A stretch of 64,000 nt of DNA from UBA9647 sp963739335. GTDB lineage: Bacteria > Bacteroidota > Ignavibacteria > UBA10030. A program made the translations under genes and the position numbers. This document shows, in pieces, positions 53,182 to 62,380 of this stretch. The stretch covers positions 41,111 through 105,110 of the forward strand of contig CAVUAC010000008.1 in assembly GCA_963739335.1 (NCBI GenBank). The letters are read 5' to 3'. Under the pieces are notes generated by a model. That model did not search any database. It was given only the letters and a program-made list of their open reading frames with translations, and was not told the origin of the DNA. Position 1 is the stretch's first letter; each line of letters starts with the position of its first letter.

Positions 53182-54084
53182 ATGAACGCACGGCATGTGA
53201 TATTCCTTGCACTGCTCCTTGCGGCGAGGTCACCCGCACAGGTCGATGGTCCTCCTTTGCTTGAGGTCAGTGAAACTTCCGGCGGCAAAATCATTAAAAC
53301 GGAGTTTTACAGCGGCAGAGCTCTGTTCGGCTACATTGATGGCGGGGCAGAGCTGTACCTGGAGTACGGGTTCAGGAAGCTTAGCCGCCAGGAGGTTGAA
53401 TATCCCGGCGAGCGGCTGGTCGTCGAAGTCTATCAAATGGGGAGCCCGATAGAGGCATTCGGAATCTTCTCGGTTCAACGATTCAAGTGTGTTCCCGTCG
53501 ATTCGCTCCTCACGTATACCTGTCAATCCCAATATCAGCTTCAAGCGGTCATGGGCAATTGCTACCTGAGCATCATCTCGGAGAGCGGCTCTTCGACGGC
53601 TCAGAAGTTGAGCGTCGGGCTGTTCCGAACGATTCAGTCCAAGGTCACACCTCGGCCTCCGCAGTTCCCCGATCTCTTCCGCTCCTCTCTGCTGAAGCCA
53701 CATCTTCACGACCTCGTCGCAGCCATGGGCATATTGGGCCTGCAAAACGGCTTCTCTGATTGGGAGCCGCTGTTCAAGGGCATACGTCGGTTTTCTCTCA
53801 CGCTTCTTCCCATCGAGGCAGGATCGGACCGTCTGACCATTGCGCACATCCGATTCGAATCCGCTCAAGAACTCAAGACGTTTTGCGGAGCGGCGGGATT
53901 TGAAGTCATACCGGTGAAGGGAGTCAAGAAAACGTCGATCAGAGGTATACTCCGATTCGCGTATCGAGCGGAGGAGAGCACGTTGATCTTCGCAGAAGCG
54001 TCGCCGTCATTTCCGGGATTGGATTCGTACCTTCAGGCGCTTGTTCCGGCTGCAGATTCAACTTCAAAAGATCGCAATGATTGA
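53182..54084 (+). CDS. DUF6599-like exported protein
   Basis: The 300-residue product has a signal peptide (to about residue 19, ARSPAQ), then LFGYIDGGAELYLEYGF, the hallmark of the DUF6599 family, and a beta-rich remainder. Function unknown. It directly follows the DUF362 gene; the pairing may indicate a joint role. Confidence 0.75.
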   Translation: MNARHVIFLALLLAARSPAQVDGPPLLEVSETSGGKIIKTEFYSGRALFGYIDGGAELYLEYGFRKLSRQEVEYPGERLVVEVYQMGSPIEAFGIFSVQRFKCVPVDSLLTYTCQSQYQLQAVMGNCYLSIISESGSSTAQKLSVGLFRTIQSKVTPRPPQFPDLFRSSLLKPHLHDLVAAMGILGLQNGFSDWEPLFKGIRRFSLTLLPIEAGSDRLTIAHIRFESAQELKTFCGAAGFEVIPVKGVKKTSIRGILRFAYRAEESTLIFAEASPSFPGLDSYLQALVPAADSTSKDRND

Positions 54085-54327
54085 TTCGCATCCGGCTACT
54101 CTCTTTTCATTTTTCCTTGACGGAATCCCTATTTTTGAGGACATTGAAAAGAGATCGTCAGATATACCGGAATTGAGGAGTTTCTCCCCGATTTTCTCCC
54201 GGGTGGTCCGCCCATCCCAATCTGAGAAACCAATCGGTGGGGAGTCCGTTCTTACAGAAGGCTTTCCCAACGCACGTCCTTGAAGAACCACAAATCACTT
54301 CATTTCCCAATCAACAGGAAGGTTACC

Positions 54328-56589
54328 ATGAAACGAGAACTCATTGTCATTCTTCAACTGCTCATGGTGTTCGCGCTCATTTCGTTTGCAGGTGAGAAGA
54401 AGGAATTCAAGATCCCGTATCAGAAGTACACGCTCTCAAACGGGATGGACGTGATCCTTCACGTCGATCATTCGAACCCGATTGCCGCGGTCTACATCGT
54501 CTATCACGTCGGCTCGGCCCGGGAAGAGAAAGGAAGGACAGGCTTCGCGCACCTGTTCGAGCATCTGAGGTTCAACGAGTCGCAGGATGTCCCGCAGGGG
54601 CAGTGGTTCAAGAAGCTCCAAACAGCAGGGGCCACGAATATCAACGGCTCCACGAGCAACGATCGAACGAATTACTTTGAGGTGATTCCGAAAAGCGCCC
54701 TCGAAATGGCTCTATGGATGGAATCCGATCGAATGGGTTTCCTCCTCAGCAAGGTCACGCCGCAGACGTTTATCACGCAGCAGAACGTTGTTCAAAACGA
54801 AAAACGTCAGGGTGAAAACAGCCCCTACTCGCAGACGAGCTACATCGTCGACAAGCTGATGTACCCGGAGAGCCATCCGTACAACTGGCAGGTCATTGGA
54901 TCACTCGAAGATCTGGCGAACGCAACCATTCAGGATGCGATCAGCTTCCATAACAAATACTACGGTCCTAGCAATGCCACGCTCGTCGTCACAGGGGATA
55001 TCGATGTCGCCCAGACGAAGCGATGGATCGAAACGTACTTTGCCGATATCCCCTCATCGCCGAAGCCGAAGCCATTGGCGAAGATGCCTGTGATGTTGAA
55101 TGAGACAAAGCGGGCCTCTTACGAAGACTACCTGGCAAATGCTCCACAGCTGACTGTGACATTCCCGACGGTCGAAGAATACAATAAGGATGCGTACGCT
55201 TTGACGTTCCTCGCAAGGATTCTTTCGGGAAGCAAGAAGTCGCCACTGTACAAGGTGCTGGTCGAAGAGAAAAGACTCGCCCCGGCAGGATCCGGTGGCG
55301 GTGGGTTCGGGCGCGGCGGCGGTCGAGGGGGCTTCGGTGGTCCTTCTGTTTCCGCTTTTCAACGCAGCCAGGAGATCGCGGGTGCTTTTCAAATCACCGT
55401 TCGTGCCTTTCCGACCGTCAAACTCGGTGACGTTGAGGACGCGATCAAAGAGGCATTCGCCCGGTTCGAGAAGGAAGGATTTACCGACCAGGATGTTGAG
55501 CGTCAGAAAGCCGGACAGGAATACCGTTTCTACACTTCCGTTGGCAGTGTCTTCGGAAAGGCAACGCAGCTGGGGAACTACAACATGAACGCCGGGTCAC
55601 CGGACTACATGACCACCGACCTGCAAAACACGATGAGCGTGACGAAGGACGATGTGTGGAAAGTCTATAACAAGTACATCAAAGGGCAGAACTACGTCAT
55701 CCTCAGCACGGTGCCGAGCGGCAAAGCCGAACTTGCCGCGCCAAATTCAACGGCGTTTGTCGTCCCGGAAGAATCGGTCGACAAGCAGGGGACAAAGAAG
55801 GATGTCGGAACCTACAATCCATCACTGATTCCCTCAAAGATCGACAGGACCAAAGAACCGATGAAAGGTCCCGATCCTGCCGTAACGCTTCCGGCGATCT
55901 GGACAGGCAATACTTCGAATGGAATCCAGATGTTCGGAATCAAAAAGAGCGATTTACCAATCGCGGAGTTTACCGTTATCCTCAAAGGCGGCAGGCTTCT
56001 CGACAGCCCCGGCAAGATTGGGACGGGATACTTGACCGCACGCTTGATGAACGAAGGGACGAAAACAAGAACTCCTGTAGAACTTCGTGAAGCAATTGAG
56101 GACCTCGGTGCCAACCTCAACATTGCCGGCGGGGAGGAATCCATCACCTTGAGCGGCAGCTGTCTGTCAAGCAAGCTCAAGGATGTCGTGGCGCTTGCCA
56201 AAGAGATGCTGTTTGAGCCGCGCTGGGACGAGAAGGAGTTCGGGCTGACCAAGACCCAGACAATTGAATCCCTGAAAAGGACGGAGACCACGCCCACGGC
56301 AATCGCTTCCAGCGTGTTCGACAAGCTTGTCTATGGCTCTGACAACATACTGGCCAATACGGCGATGGGAACGCAGAAGTCGATCGAGAGCATTACGATC
56401 GATGACTTGAAAGCCTACTACAACCAGTACTTCTCGCCCACAGTCGTGAAGATCATGGTCCTTGGGGACATCTCCAAAGAAGATGCTGTGAAGCTCTTCG
56501 ATGGCCTGAAAGAGTGGAAGGCGAAAGAGGTGAAGTTCCAGGATGTGACAATCACGCACGCTGCAAAGCTAACTCCATCGTTTTTATGA
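54328..56589 (+). CDS. M16 zinc peptidase, C-terminally truncated at the contig junction
   Basis: A 753-residue frame with a signal peptide (to about residue 21). The M16 zinc motif HLFEH (His 75, Glu 78, His 79) is complemented by Glu 158. A glycine-rich stretch at about 328-350 (GSGGGGFGRGGGRGG) lies in the first half. The second, inactive half starts at about residue 545 but stops shortly after KLFDGLKEWKAKEV. Relatives continue for about 170 more residues. The stop at 56587-56589 lies in sequence that belongs to the next segment, so the protein is cut by the junction. A GGAAGG site precedes the ATG. Confidence 0.88.
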   Translation: MKRELIVILQLLMVFALISFAGEKKEFKIPYQKYTLSNGMDVILHVDHSNPIAAVYIVYHVGSAREEKGRTGFAHLFEHLRFNESQDVPQGQWFKKLQTAGATNINGSTSNDRTNYFEVIPKSALEMALWMESDRMGFLLSKVTPQTFITQQNVVQNEKRQGENSPYSQTSYIVDKLMYPESHPYNWQVIGSLEDLANATIQDAISFHNKYYGPSNATLVVTGDIDVAQTKRWIETYFADIPSSPKPKPLAKMPVMLNETKRASYEDYLANAPQLTVTFPTVEEYNKDAYALTFLARILSGSKKSPLYKVLVEEKRLAPAGSGGGGFGRGGGRGGFGGPSVSAFQRSQEIAGAFQITVRAFPTVKLGDVEDAIKEAFARFEKEGFTDQDVERQKAGQEYRFYTSVGSVFGKATQLGNYNMNAGSPDYMTTDLQNTMSVTKDDVWKVYNKYIKGQNYVILSTVPSGKAELAAPNSTAFVVPEESVDKQGTKKDVGTYNPSLIPSKIDRTKEPMKGPDPAVTLPAIWTGNTSNGIQMFGIKKSDLPIAEFTVILKGGRLLDSPGKIGTGYLTARLMNEGTKTRTPVELREAIEDLGANLNIAGGEESITLSGSCLSSKLKDVVALAKEMLFEPRWDEKEFGLTKTQTIESLKRTETTPTAIASSVFDKLVYGSDNILANTAMGTQKSIESITIDDLKAYYNQYFSPTVVKIMVLGDISKEDAVKLFDGLKEWKAKEVKFQDVTITHAAKLTPSFL

Positions 56590-57769
56590 CATGCTCTTCT
56601 TTCTCTTCTGGAAGCCCCACTATCAACGTGCATGCTGGAACCAACTTGTTATCATGCATCAGCCCCATGCCAGTGTGGACAACTTGAGTCCAATCCTCTG
56701 CCTTGAACGGGTGCGCCTTAGCGGGCATGATTTTCTTCGCGAGTTCCAAGGAACCCGTTTCGATGCCGACTTCCGTGCCCCACCACACCTGTTTTTGAAG
56801 TATAATCTCAGCAATCTTTGAGAAAAGTTTCGGCTTTGAAGCCACCGCCGCTAATGAACAGTGGCTCCAGCTTATTCCCCCCTCATTTTTTTTCACCACA
56901 AACTCGTGAAGCCTCGTTAGTTTCTCTTCATCCGGCGAAGTGTTCTTAGAGCCGTACAGCATGACGTCTTCTGCGTGGAGGCAACAGCCGCTTACCTTGC
57001 CCGAGTTGACGTTGAGGTTTATTTCTCGCTGTATCTTCTCCAACGGATACCATCTTAACGGCCTTAGCGTTACATTGCAGAACTCGCAGCCTCTGCAGCA
57101 TCCACGTCCAATCTCAACCAAACCGTTGATCGAAGGGTGAACAATGTCAGGTATCTCTTCCAAAGCAGGCGTTTCGCTAAGGCTAACTTCATAGTACTTA
57201 GGCACATCGTCACCCTCAAGAGCCGCTCTGAAGATCTTGCCAATAACGTTCTCCGCTTCTCCATCAACTATACAGTCTATGGCGTGCTCTTCAACAAATT
57301 TCTGCCTGTAACGAAACTGCCATGCGCCAGGACCTCCCACTATGACTTTTAGTCCTCTCTTTTTAGCTTTCTTAATCGCTGGGTTGTTCATTAAAACATG
57401 GAAGTATTTCGCCAAGTATGGTTCTTTCTTAAAGATAGCTGCAAGAGTGCTTGAAGCTGGACCTAAACCGAAAGGGTCCATTGTGTGAATGCCTAATACT
57501 TTGGCTTCGTTAATGTACTCTTCTATACGGTCTGGACTAACTGTGATGACGTCAAAGCCTTCCTTCAAGAGTTGGGCTTCGGTTTTTCTCAGGCCGTAGG
57601 GAGCCGCTGCAGGCATGCCTTTGCTTGCTTTTATAGGTGGGAAAAAGAGAAAACTGTAGAACCATTCAGGGATGAAGTTTGGAGGGGCACAGGTTCCAAA
57701 GCCTAAAAACTCGTTGCTATGATAATTGCTCATTAACGTTCTGTCAGCGGTTAAAAGCACTTCTGCCAT
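56552..57769 (-). CDS. B12-binding radical SAM protein, C-terminally truncated
   Basis: A 405-residue frame with an N-terminal B12-binding-like domain (IVGGPGAWQ, IVDGEAEN). The radical SAM motif CCRGCEFC supplies Cys 224, Cys 228 and Cys 231. It then has GIETGS and TLIVGLPEEKEE before losing homology at the junction. Relatives run at least 80 residues further. Close matches are expected among archaea. Function unknown. It diverges from porG. Confidence 0.8.
   Translation of the reverse strand: MAEVLLTADRTLMSNYHSNEFLGFGTCAPPNFIPEWFYSFLFFPPIKASKGMPAAAPYGLRKTEAQLLKEGFDVITVSPDRIEEYINEAKVLGIHTMDPFGLGPASSTLAAIFKKEPYLAKYFHVLMNNPAIKKAKKRGLKVIVGGPGAWQFRYRQKFVEEHAIDCIVDGEAENVIGKIFRAALEGDDVPKYYEVSLSETPALEEIPDIVHPSINGLVEIGRGCCRGCEFCNVTLRPLRWYPLEKIQREINLNVNSGKVSGCCLHAEDVMLYGSKNTSPDEEKLTRLHEFVVKKNEGGISWSHCSLAAVASKPKLFSKIAEIILQKQVWWGTEVGIETGSLELAKKIMPAKAHPFKAEDWTQVVHTGMGLMHDNKLVPACTLIVGLPEEKEEHVIKTMELALQRA
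56555..56589. other. Junction between bacterial and archaeal-like DNA
   Basis: Homology of the plus-strand peptidase ends at about 56565. That of the minus-strand radical SAM protein ends at about 56566-56572 (GLPEEKEEHVIKTMEL, then unrelated ALQRA). GC content, codon use and gene family affinity change here together. The exact base cannot be fixed. Confidence 0.8.
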
Positions 57770-57883
57770 TTTCCCTCTCCTGGCCTTCCCTCCATTTTAG
57801 ACGGAAAATTTCTGGCTCTACACTTTTATGAAAGTTAAACCGCGATATAACTTTATTGTCTGTCCATGATTATGGAAATTTTT

Positions 57884-57892
57884 TGTATATAA
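57884..57892 (+). promoter_or_regulatory. Putative archaeal TATA box for porGDAB
   Basis: TGTATATAA lies about 95 bases before the porG start in an AT-rich divergent spacer (57770-57986). A second candidate, ATGTATATG, is at about 57928. For the divergent gene, CGATATAACTT near 57843 reads as a TATA-like box on the minus strand. Confidence 0.4.
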
Positions 57893-57986
57893 CAACAATA
57901 CGTCGGATTTTGCGTTTTTGCAGAAAAATGTATATGAGGGGATTCAACTATTAATTGAGAAATATCACGGGGAGTAAAGGGGTTAA

Positions 57987-58547
57987 TTGAAGAAAATATT
58001 GGAGTTCAGGTGGCACGGTAGAGGTGGTCAAGGCGCATGGACAGCCAGCGAATTGCTAGCGCGTACAGCCATCTACGAAGGCAAGTACATTCAGTCTTTC
58101 CCAGAGTTCGGTCCTGAAAGAATGGGTGCTCCAGTGGCAGCTTTCACGCGGATAAGCACTCAGCCTATTAGGATTCATTGTGCGGTTTACGAGCCGGATG
58201 TGGTTGTTGTTTTGGATCCTTCGTTGCTGAAAGCGGTTCCAGTAGTCTCTGGGGTGAATGAGAATGGAATAATCATAGTTAATTCTGCTGAAGAATCCGC
58301 TAAAGTGAGAGAAAGCCTCAAGACAGAAAAAGGGAAACTTTGGACTATCCCTGCGACCCAGATTGCTCTGAGAATCTTGGGGATGCCTATCACGAACACG
58401 GCTATGCTGGGCACGGTTGCCCGAGCTACATCAGTAGTCTCGCTGGACAGTGTAGAGAAGATAGTCCACGAGCGGTTTAGAGCGGATCTTGCGGAGAAAA
58501 ACTTCGCCGTAATAAAAGAAGCCTATCAGGAGGCAAAAAAAGAATGA
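57987..58547 (+). CDS. porG: Pyruvate/2-oxoacid:ferredoxin oxidoreductase, gamma subunit
   Basis: The 186-residue product starts KKILEFRWHGRGGQGAWTA, the family signature of the gamma subunit. FPEFGPERMGAPV is also typical. No in-frame ATG gives this N-terminus; a TTG at 57987 preceded by AAAGGGG is used. Its stop overlaps the porD ATG. Confidence 0.93.
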   Translation: MKKILEFRWHGRGGQGAWTASELLARTAIYEGKYIQSFPEFGPERMGAPVAAFTRISTQPIRIHCAVYEPDVVVVLDPSLLKAVPVVSGVNENGIIIVNSAEESAKVRESLKTEKGKLWTIPATQIALRILGMPITNTAMLGTVARATSVVSLDSVEKIVHERFRADLAEKNFAVIKEAYQEAKKE

Positions 58548-58829
58548 CGAGTCACGAAAAAGGTTGGAAAGAAATCGCGCCTGCTGGCGTTTGCTCAAAA
58601 TCAAGCACCGAGTTTCTTAACGGGTGATTGGAAGACGTACATGCCCGTGCGCGACTTGGAGAAATGCACTCGCTGCCTATTGTGCGTGCTTTTCTGTCCT
58701 GACGGTGCCATACGCTGGAAACCTGAGAAGGGGGACATTGAGTTTGATTATAGTTTCTGCAAGGGATGCGGAATATGCGCTAACGAGTGCCCAACCAAAG
58801 CGATAACGATGAAGCTTGAACAGGGATGA
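58544..58829 (+). CDS. porD: Oxidoreductase delta subunit, 2x[4Fe-4S] ferredoxin (one frameshift)
   Basis: The ATG at 58544 overlaps the porG stop and opens a normal delta N-terminus (GWKEIAP...STEF) that hits a stop at about 58625. The +1 frame continues TGDWKTYMPVRDLEKC with both clusters (CTRCLLCVLFCP and CKGCGICANECP). One extra base near 58610-58622 explains this; corrected, the protein has about 94 residues. It passes electrons from the TPP enzyme to ferredoxin. The stop overlaps the porA ATG. Confidence 0.85.
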
Positions 58830-60070
58830 ATGTAGACATGAAAAATGTAGCTAAACAGAAACTTATGGCTTTGAGTGGGAATGAAGCGGTTGCTTATGCT
58901 GCTAAGCAGTCAGATGTGGATGTGGTTGCTGCTTATCCCATTACGCCGCAGACGATTATTGTTGAGAAGTTCAGCGAGTACGTGGCTAACGGCGAAGTCA
59001 AAACGGAGTTTGTGTGTACCGAGTCTGAGCATAGTGCTTTGGCTGCGTGCCTTGCCGCGTCTGTTACGGGTGCTAGAACCTTTACCGCAAGCGCTTCTGC
59101 GGGTTTGGCTTTGATGCACGAGATGTTATTTGTGACTTCGGGTTGTCGTGCGCCAGTGGTTATGGCGATTGCTAATCGTGCTTTGTCGGCTCCGTTGAAT
59201 ATTCATGGTGACCAGTCTGATAGCATGGCTGAGCGTGATAGTGGGTGGATTCAGGTTTATGTTGAGAACTCGCAGGAAGCGTATGACTCGATAATTCAGG
59301 CGTTTAGGATTGCTGAGGATGTAGGTGTGCTTCTGCCGATTATAGTGGGTTTGGACGGTTTCACACTTAGCCATTCGCTTGAAAACGTTGAAGTGCTTGA
59401 GGACGATGCGGTTAAACAGTTCGTTGGCATTCGCCAACTTCCAGATGTGCTTACGCATGAGGGGAAACGTGTGCCTTTCAGGCTTGATCCGGATAATCCG
59501 ATGACTATGGGTCCGATTGCTTTCCCGAATTATTATTTTGAGTTTAAGCGGCAGCAGGATGAGGCTATGAAGAATGCTCTTGCTGTGATTCAACGGGTGA
59601 ACAGCGAATATGCGAAATTAACTGGTAGAAGTTATGGAAATGGGCTTCTTGACGCTTATTGTCTTGAAGATGCTGAAATCGCGGTTGTATGCTTGGGCTC
59701 AACAGCTGGCACGCTGAAGACGGTTGTGGATGAACTTAGAAAAGAGGGTGTTAAGGCTGGGCTTTTGAGGTTGCGCACGTTTAGACCTTTGCCAGTGGAA
59801 GAAATTCGAAGTGCGCTTGGAAACGTGAAGGCAGTTGCTGTCATGGACAAGAGCCTGAGTTTCGGTGGAAACGGCGGTGCAGTTTTTCATGAGGTTCGTC
59901 ATGTGCTTTATGATGCAAAGGTTCAGCCGTATGTTGTGAATTACGTTTATGGTTTAGGTGGAAGAGACACGAGTCCGAGAGAGTTGCGTGGTATCTATGA
60001 GGATTTGCAGCGAATTCTGAAAACTCGGCGTGTTGAAAAATCGATACAATACATGGGATTAAGAGAGTAA
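58826..60070 (+). CDS. porA: Pyruvate/2-oxoacid:ferredoxin oxidoreductase, alpha subunit
   Basis: The 414-residue product has AAYPITPQT (the substrate/TPP contact region), TESEHSALAACLAASVTGARTF, and NIHGDQSDS, typical of PorA. The C-terminal domain (VCLGSTAGTLKTVVDELR) is complete. It oxidatively decarboxylates a 2-oxoacid to acyl-CoA with PorB. Pyruvate is the likeliest substrate. Confidence 0.93.
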   Translation: MNVDMKNVAKQKLMALSGNEAVAYAAKQSDVDVVAAYPITPQTIIVEKFSEYVANGEVKTEFVCTESEHSALAACLAASVTGARTFTASASAGLALMHEMLFVTSGCRAPVVMAIANRALSAPLNIHGDQSDSMAERDSGWIQVYVENSQEAYDSIIQAFRIAEDVGVLLPIIVGLDGFTLSHSLENVEVLEDDAVKQFVGIRQLPDVLTHEGKRVPFRLDPDNPMTMGPIAFPNYYFEFKRQQDEAMKNALAVIQRVNSEYAKLTGRSYGNGLLDAYCLEDAEIAVVCLGSTAGTLKTVVDELRKEGVKAGLLRLRTFRPLPVEEIRSALGNVKAVAVMDKSLSFGGNGGAVFHEVRHVLYDAKVQPYVVNYVYGLGGRDTSPRELRGIYEDLQRILKTRRVEKSIQYMGLRE

Positions 60071-60084
60071 GGGAGGAATGAAGA

Positions 60085-61053
60085 ATGGCTGAGGAATGGA
60101 AATTCACCACTAAGGATATTGCGGAAAAACCAGACTTGTTTTTGTCTGGGCACAGAGCTTGCGCGGGTTGTGGACCTGCAACTGTTTTGAGGTTGATAAT
60201 GAAAGCGGTGCGTGGACCGACTATTGTGACTGAGGCTACTGGCTGCATGGAAGTGGTCTCGTCAATTTATCCGTACACTTCTTGGGCTACGCCGTGGCTG
60301 CACACGGCTTTTGAGACGGCTGCTGCGAACGCTTCGGGGATTGAGGCGGCGTGGAAGGTTATGAAGAAGAAGGGCAGAGTGAAGCAGGAGCAGGTGGATA
60401 TTATCGCGTTGGCGGGTGACGGCGGCACGTATGATATTGGCATTCAAGCGCTTTCTGGGGCGGTTGAGCGTGGACACGATTTCTTGTTTGTGCTTTATGA
60501 CAATGAAGGTTACATGAACACGGGGATTCAGCGCAGCGGAGGCACACCGAAAGGCGCAGCAACGACCACTTCGCCTGCTGGCTCGGTTATGCCGGGTAAG
60601 CTGGAGCATAAGAAGCCTATTTCGGAGATTATGGTGGCGCATGAGATGCCGTATGTGGCTACTGCTGTGCCGTATTACTGGCGTGACATGCTGACGAAGG
60701 TGCGGAAGGGCTTGGAGGTTGAGGGTCCAGCGTTTTTGCATGTGCTTGCGCCTTGTCCACGTGGTTGGCGGAGTGACCCAGCGAAGTCTATTGAATATTC
60801 GAAGCTGGCGGTGGAGACCTGTGTGTTCCCGTTGTGGGAGTCAGTGAATGGGCAGTGTCAGTTGTCTGTACCGAGCAAGCTTATTGCGCTTGCGCCGCAG
60901 AAGAAAAAACCCGTAATGGATTACTTGCAGGGGCAAGGGCGGTTTAGGCATTTGTTTACGCCGCAGAACAAGAAGCTGCTAGAAGAGATTCAACGCACGA
61001 CTGACGAGCGATGGCAACGCTTACTCAAAAAATGCGGAATGCAACCGTCATAA
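60085..61053 (+). CDS. porB: Pyruvate/2-oxoacid:ferredoxin oxidoreductase, beta subunit
   Basis: The 322-residue product has cluster cysteines Cys 26, Cys 29 (RACAGCGPA) and Cys 54 (ATGCMEV). The TPP-binding motif GDGGTYDIG (from residue 111) ends with NEGYMNTGIQRSG. GGGAGG lies just upstream of the ATG. A T-rich tract at 61057-61066 right after the stop is a plausible archaeal terminator. Confidence 0.93.
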   Translation: MAEEWKFTTKDIAEKPDLFLSGHRACAGCGPATVLRLIMKAVRGPTIVTEATGCMEVVSSIYPYTSWATPWLHTAFETAAANASGIEAAWKVMKKKGRVKQEQVDIIALAGDGGTYDIGIQALSGAVERGHDFLFVLYDNEGYMNTGIQRSGGTPKGAATTTSPAGSVMPGKLEHKKPISEIMVAHEMPYVATAVPYYWRDMLTKVRKGLEVEGPAFLHVLAPCPRGWRSDPAKSIEYSKLAVETCVFPLWESVNGQCQLSVPSKLIALAPQKKKPVMDYLQGQGRFRHLFTPQNKKLLEEIQRTTDERWQRLLKKCGMQPS

Positions 61054-61159
61054 TCCTTTCTTTTTTAGAGTTATAGGCGAGAAACTAGCTGCTCGGAAAA
61101 GACTATACCCCCCTTATATAAAGAAACTATAAATAGTTCTGGAGAGAAGCGCACGGTTT
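61054..61159. promoter_or_regulatory. Spacer with T-tract terminator and TATA-like box
   Basis: The T-rich tract at 61057-61066 follows porB. TTATATAAAG at 61114-61123 is a strong TATA-like string on the plus strand, although the next genes run on the minus strand. If active it would make an antisense RNA to the ferredoxin gene. Confidence 0.3.
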
Positions 61160-61454
61160 TCAGCGTGGGTTCCAAACGCACCAAATAGCCTTTTCAGCAC
61201 AAGCCAACACGCACGGTGCCTTCCCGTTCTCAGGCTTACACGGAGAACAAGTATACTTTATCTCTCTTCGATGCTGCTCTGTCACCGCCGCCACCGTCTT
61301 ATCCTCCAAGTCAATCAGCACCGTCACCAATTCAAGGGCGGATTGCGGACATTGCACTGCGCATTTGGCACAACCAATGCATTTTTCCGCGTCAATAACA
61401 ATGTAGTATTCGCCTGACCCGTCGCTGTAGCCATAATGCGTAATAATAGCTCAT
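61160..61454 (-). CDS. Dicluster ferredoxin (one frameshift near start)
   Basis: The frame carries CIGCAKCAVQCP and, after a spacer, CSPCKPENGKAPCVLAC, enough for two [4Fe-4S] clusters. No start exists in this frame. An ATG at 61454 with GGAGG four bases upstream lies in the adjacent frame. One surplus base in TATTATTAC near 61440 would join them (MSYY...HYGYSDGSGEYYIVID), giving about 97 residues. It is last in the operon and is the likely electron carrier to the reductase. Confidence 0.75.
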
Positions 61455-61469
61455 CAACCCTCCGTTATC

Positions 61470-62378
61470 TTAACTTTTATGCGCCTTCTCATATAGAGCT
61501 TTAGCGAAAATCGCCGCGCCAATGGCGCCAGCTATTATGGGGTCTAAGCCGTTTTCCCGCCACTTAGGCATTGGAAGACACTTAACGTTGAGTATATCTT
61601 CTATCCTCGTGACGATGCCGATGTTTTTCGATTGACCACCCGTGATGACGAATTCTTTTTCGAGGCCTACTCTGTTAATGAGGTTGCCCATTCTGACGGC
61701 CATGGCGCGCGTATAGGCAGCTAAAACCTTTTCTTTAGACCAACCTTTACGCAGTAATCCCATAGCCTCGGTTTTTGCGAAAGCCACGCAAGTGCAACTC
61801 ACTGGAGGAGGCTCCTCGTCGATTCTTAACGAGACCTCACCGATTTCCTCAATAGGGATTTGCAATAAGTCAGCGAAAACTTCCATTCCTCTGCCCGTGC
61901 CGGCTGCGCACTTGTCGTTCATCAAAAACGAGGTGACTCTGCCCGTTTCATCGCAGCGAATGGCTTTTATGTCTTGACCGCCAACGTCCAGCACGGTTCT
62001 GACGCTGGGTCCCCAAATGTAATTTGCGCCTTTTGCGTGGCAAGCAATTTCTGTAATAGCCTTATTAGCCATCGGAACGTTTACTCGTCCGTAGCCTGTT
62101 CCAACTATGTACTTAAGATCATCAAGCCTGAGCCCAGTGCCTTCCATTGCCCAATTCAAAACTTTTTTAGCGCTGTCAGGGCTGTTTGAGCCAGTGCGCA
62201 TTACACCCCAAGAGTAAATTTCGCCGTCAATCATTATGGTTGCTTTAGAGCCAACTGAGCCTACATCAACGCCTGCGGTGATTACGTCCTTGTTTTTCCA
62301 CTTCTTTTCCGAAAAGACTCTGTGGTATTCTTGCCATCTCCAGTATTCCACATCTTCTTTTTTTGGGGGTTCTTTCAT
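61470..62378 (-). CDS. ATP-dependent activase subunit, BcrA/BzdQ-like
   Basis: The 302-residue product has an N-terminal extension (EYWRWQEYHRVF) seen in benzoyl-CoA reductase A-type subunits. The ASKHA ATPase motif AGVDVGSVGSK, DVGGQDIKAI and the dimer-bridging cluster cysteines Cys 157 (NDKCAAGTGRG) and Cys 197 (SCTCVAF) follow. Such subunits use ATP hydrolysis to drive electrons from ferredoxin to the reductase. Two bases separate it from the second activase gene. Confidence 0.88.
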   Translation of the reverse strand: MKEPPKKEDVEYWRWQEYHRVFSEKKWKNKDVITAGVDVGSVGSKATIMIDGEIYSWGVMRTGSNSPDSAKKVLNWAMEGTGLRLDDLKYIVGTGYGRVNVPMANKAITEIACHAKGANYIWGPSVRTVLDVGGQDIKAIRCDETGRVTSFLMNDKCAAGTGRGMEVFADLLQIPIEEIGEVSLRIDEEPPPVSCTCVAFAKTEAMGLLRKGWSKEKVLAAYTRAMAVRMGNLINRVGLEKEFVITGGQSKNIGIVTRIEDILNVKCLPMPKWRENGLDPIIAGAIGAAIFAKALYEKAHKS

Positions 62379-62380
62379 TT

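Noticed and set aside
55285..55350. Glycine-rich stretch in the M16 peptidase as a novel domain
   Set aside because: It is a low-complexity insertion of a type often seen in loops of this family; no further signal.
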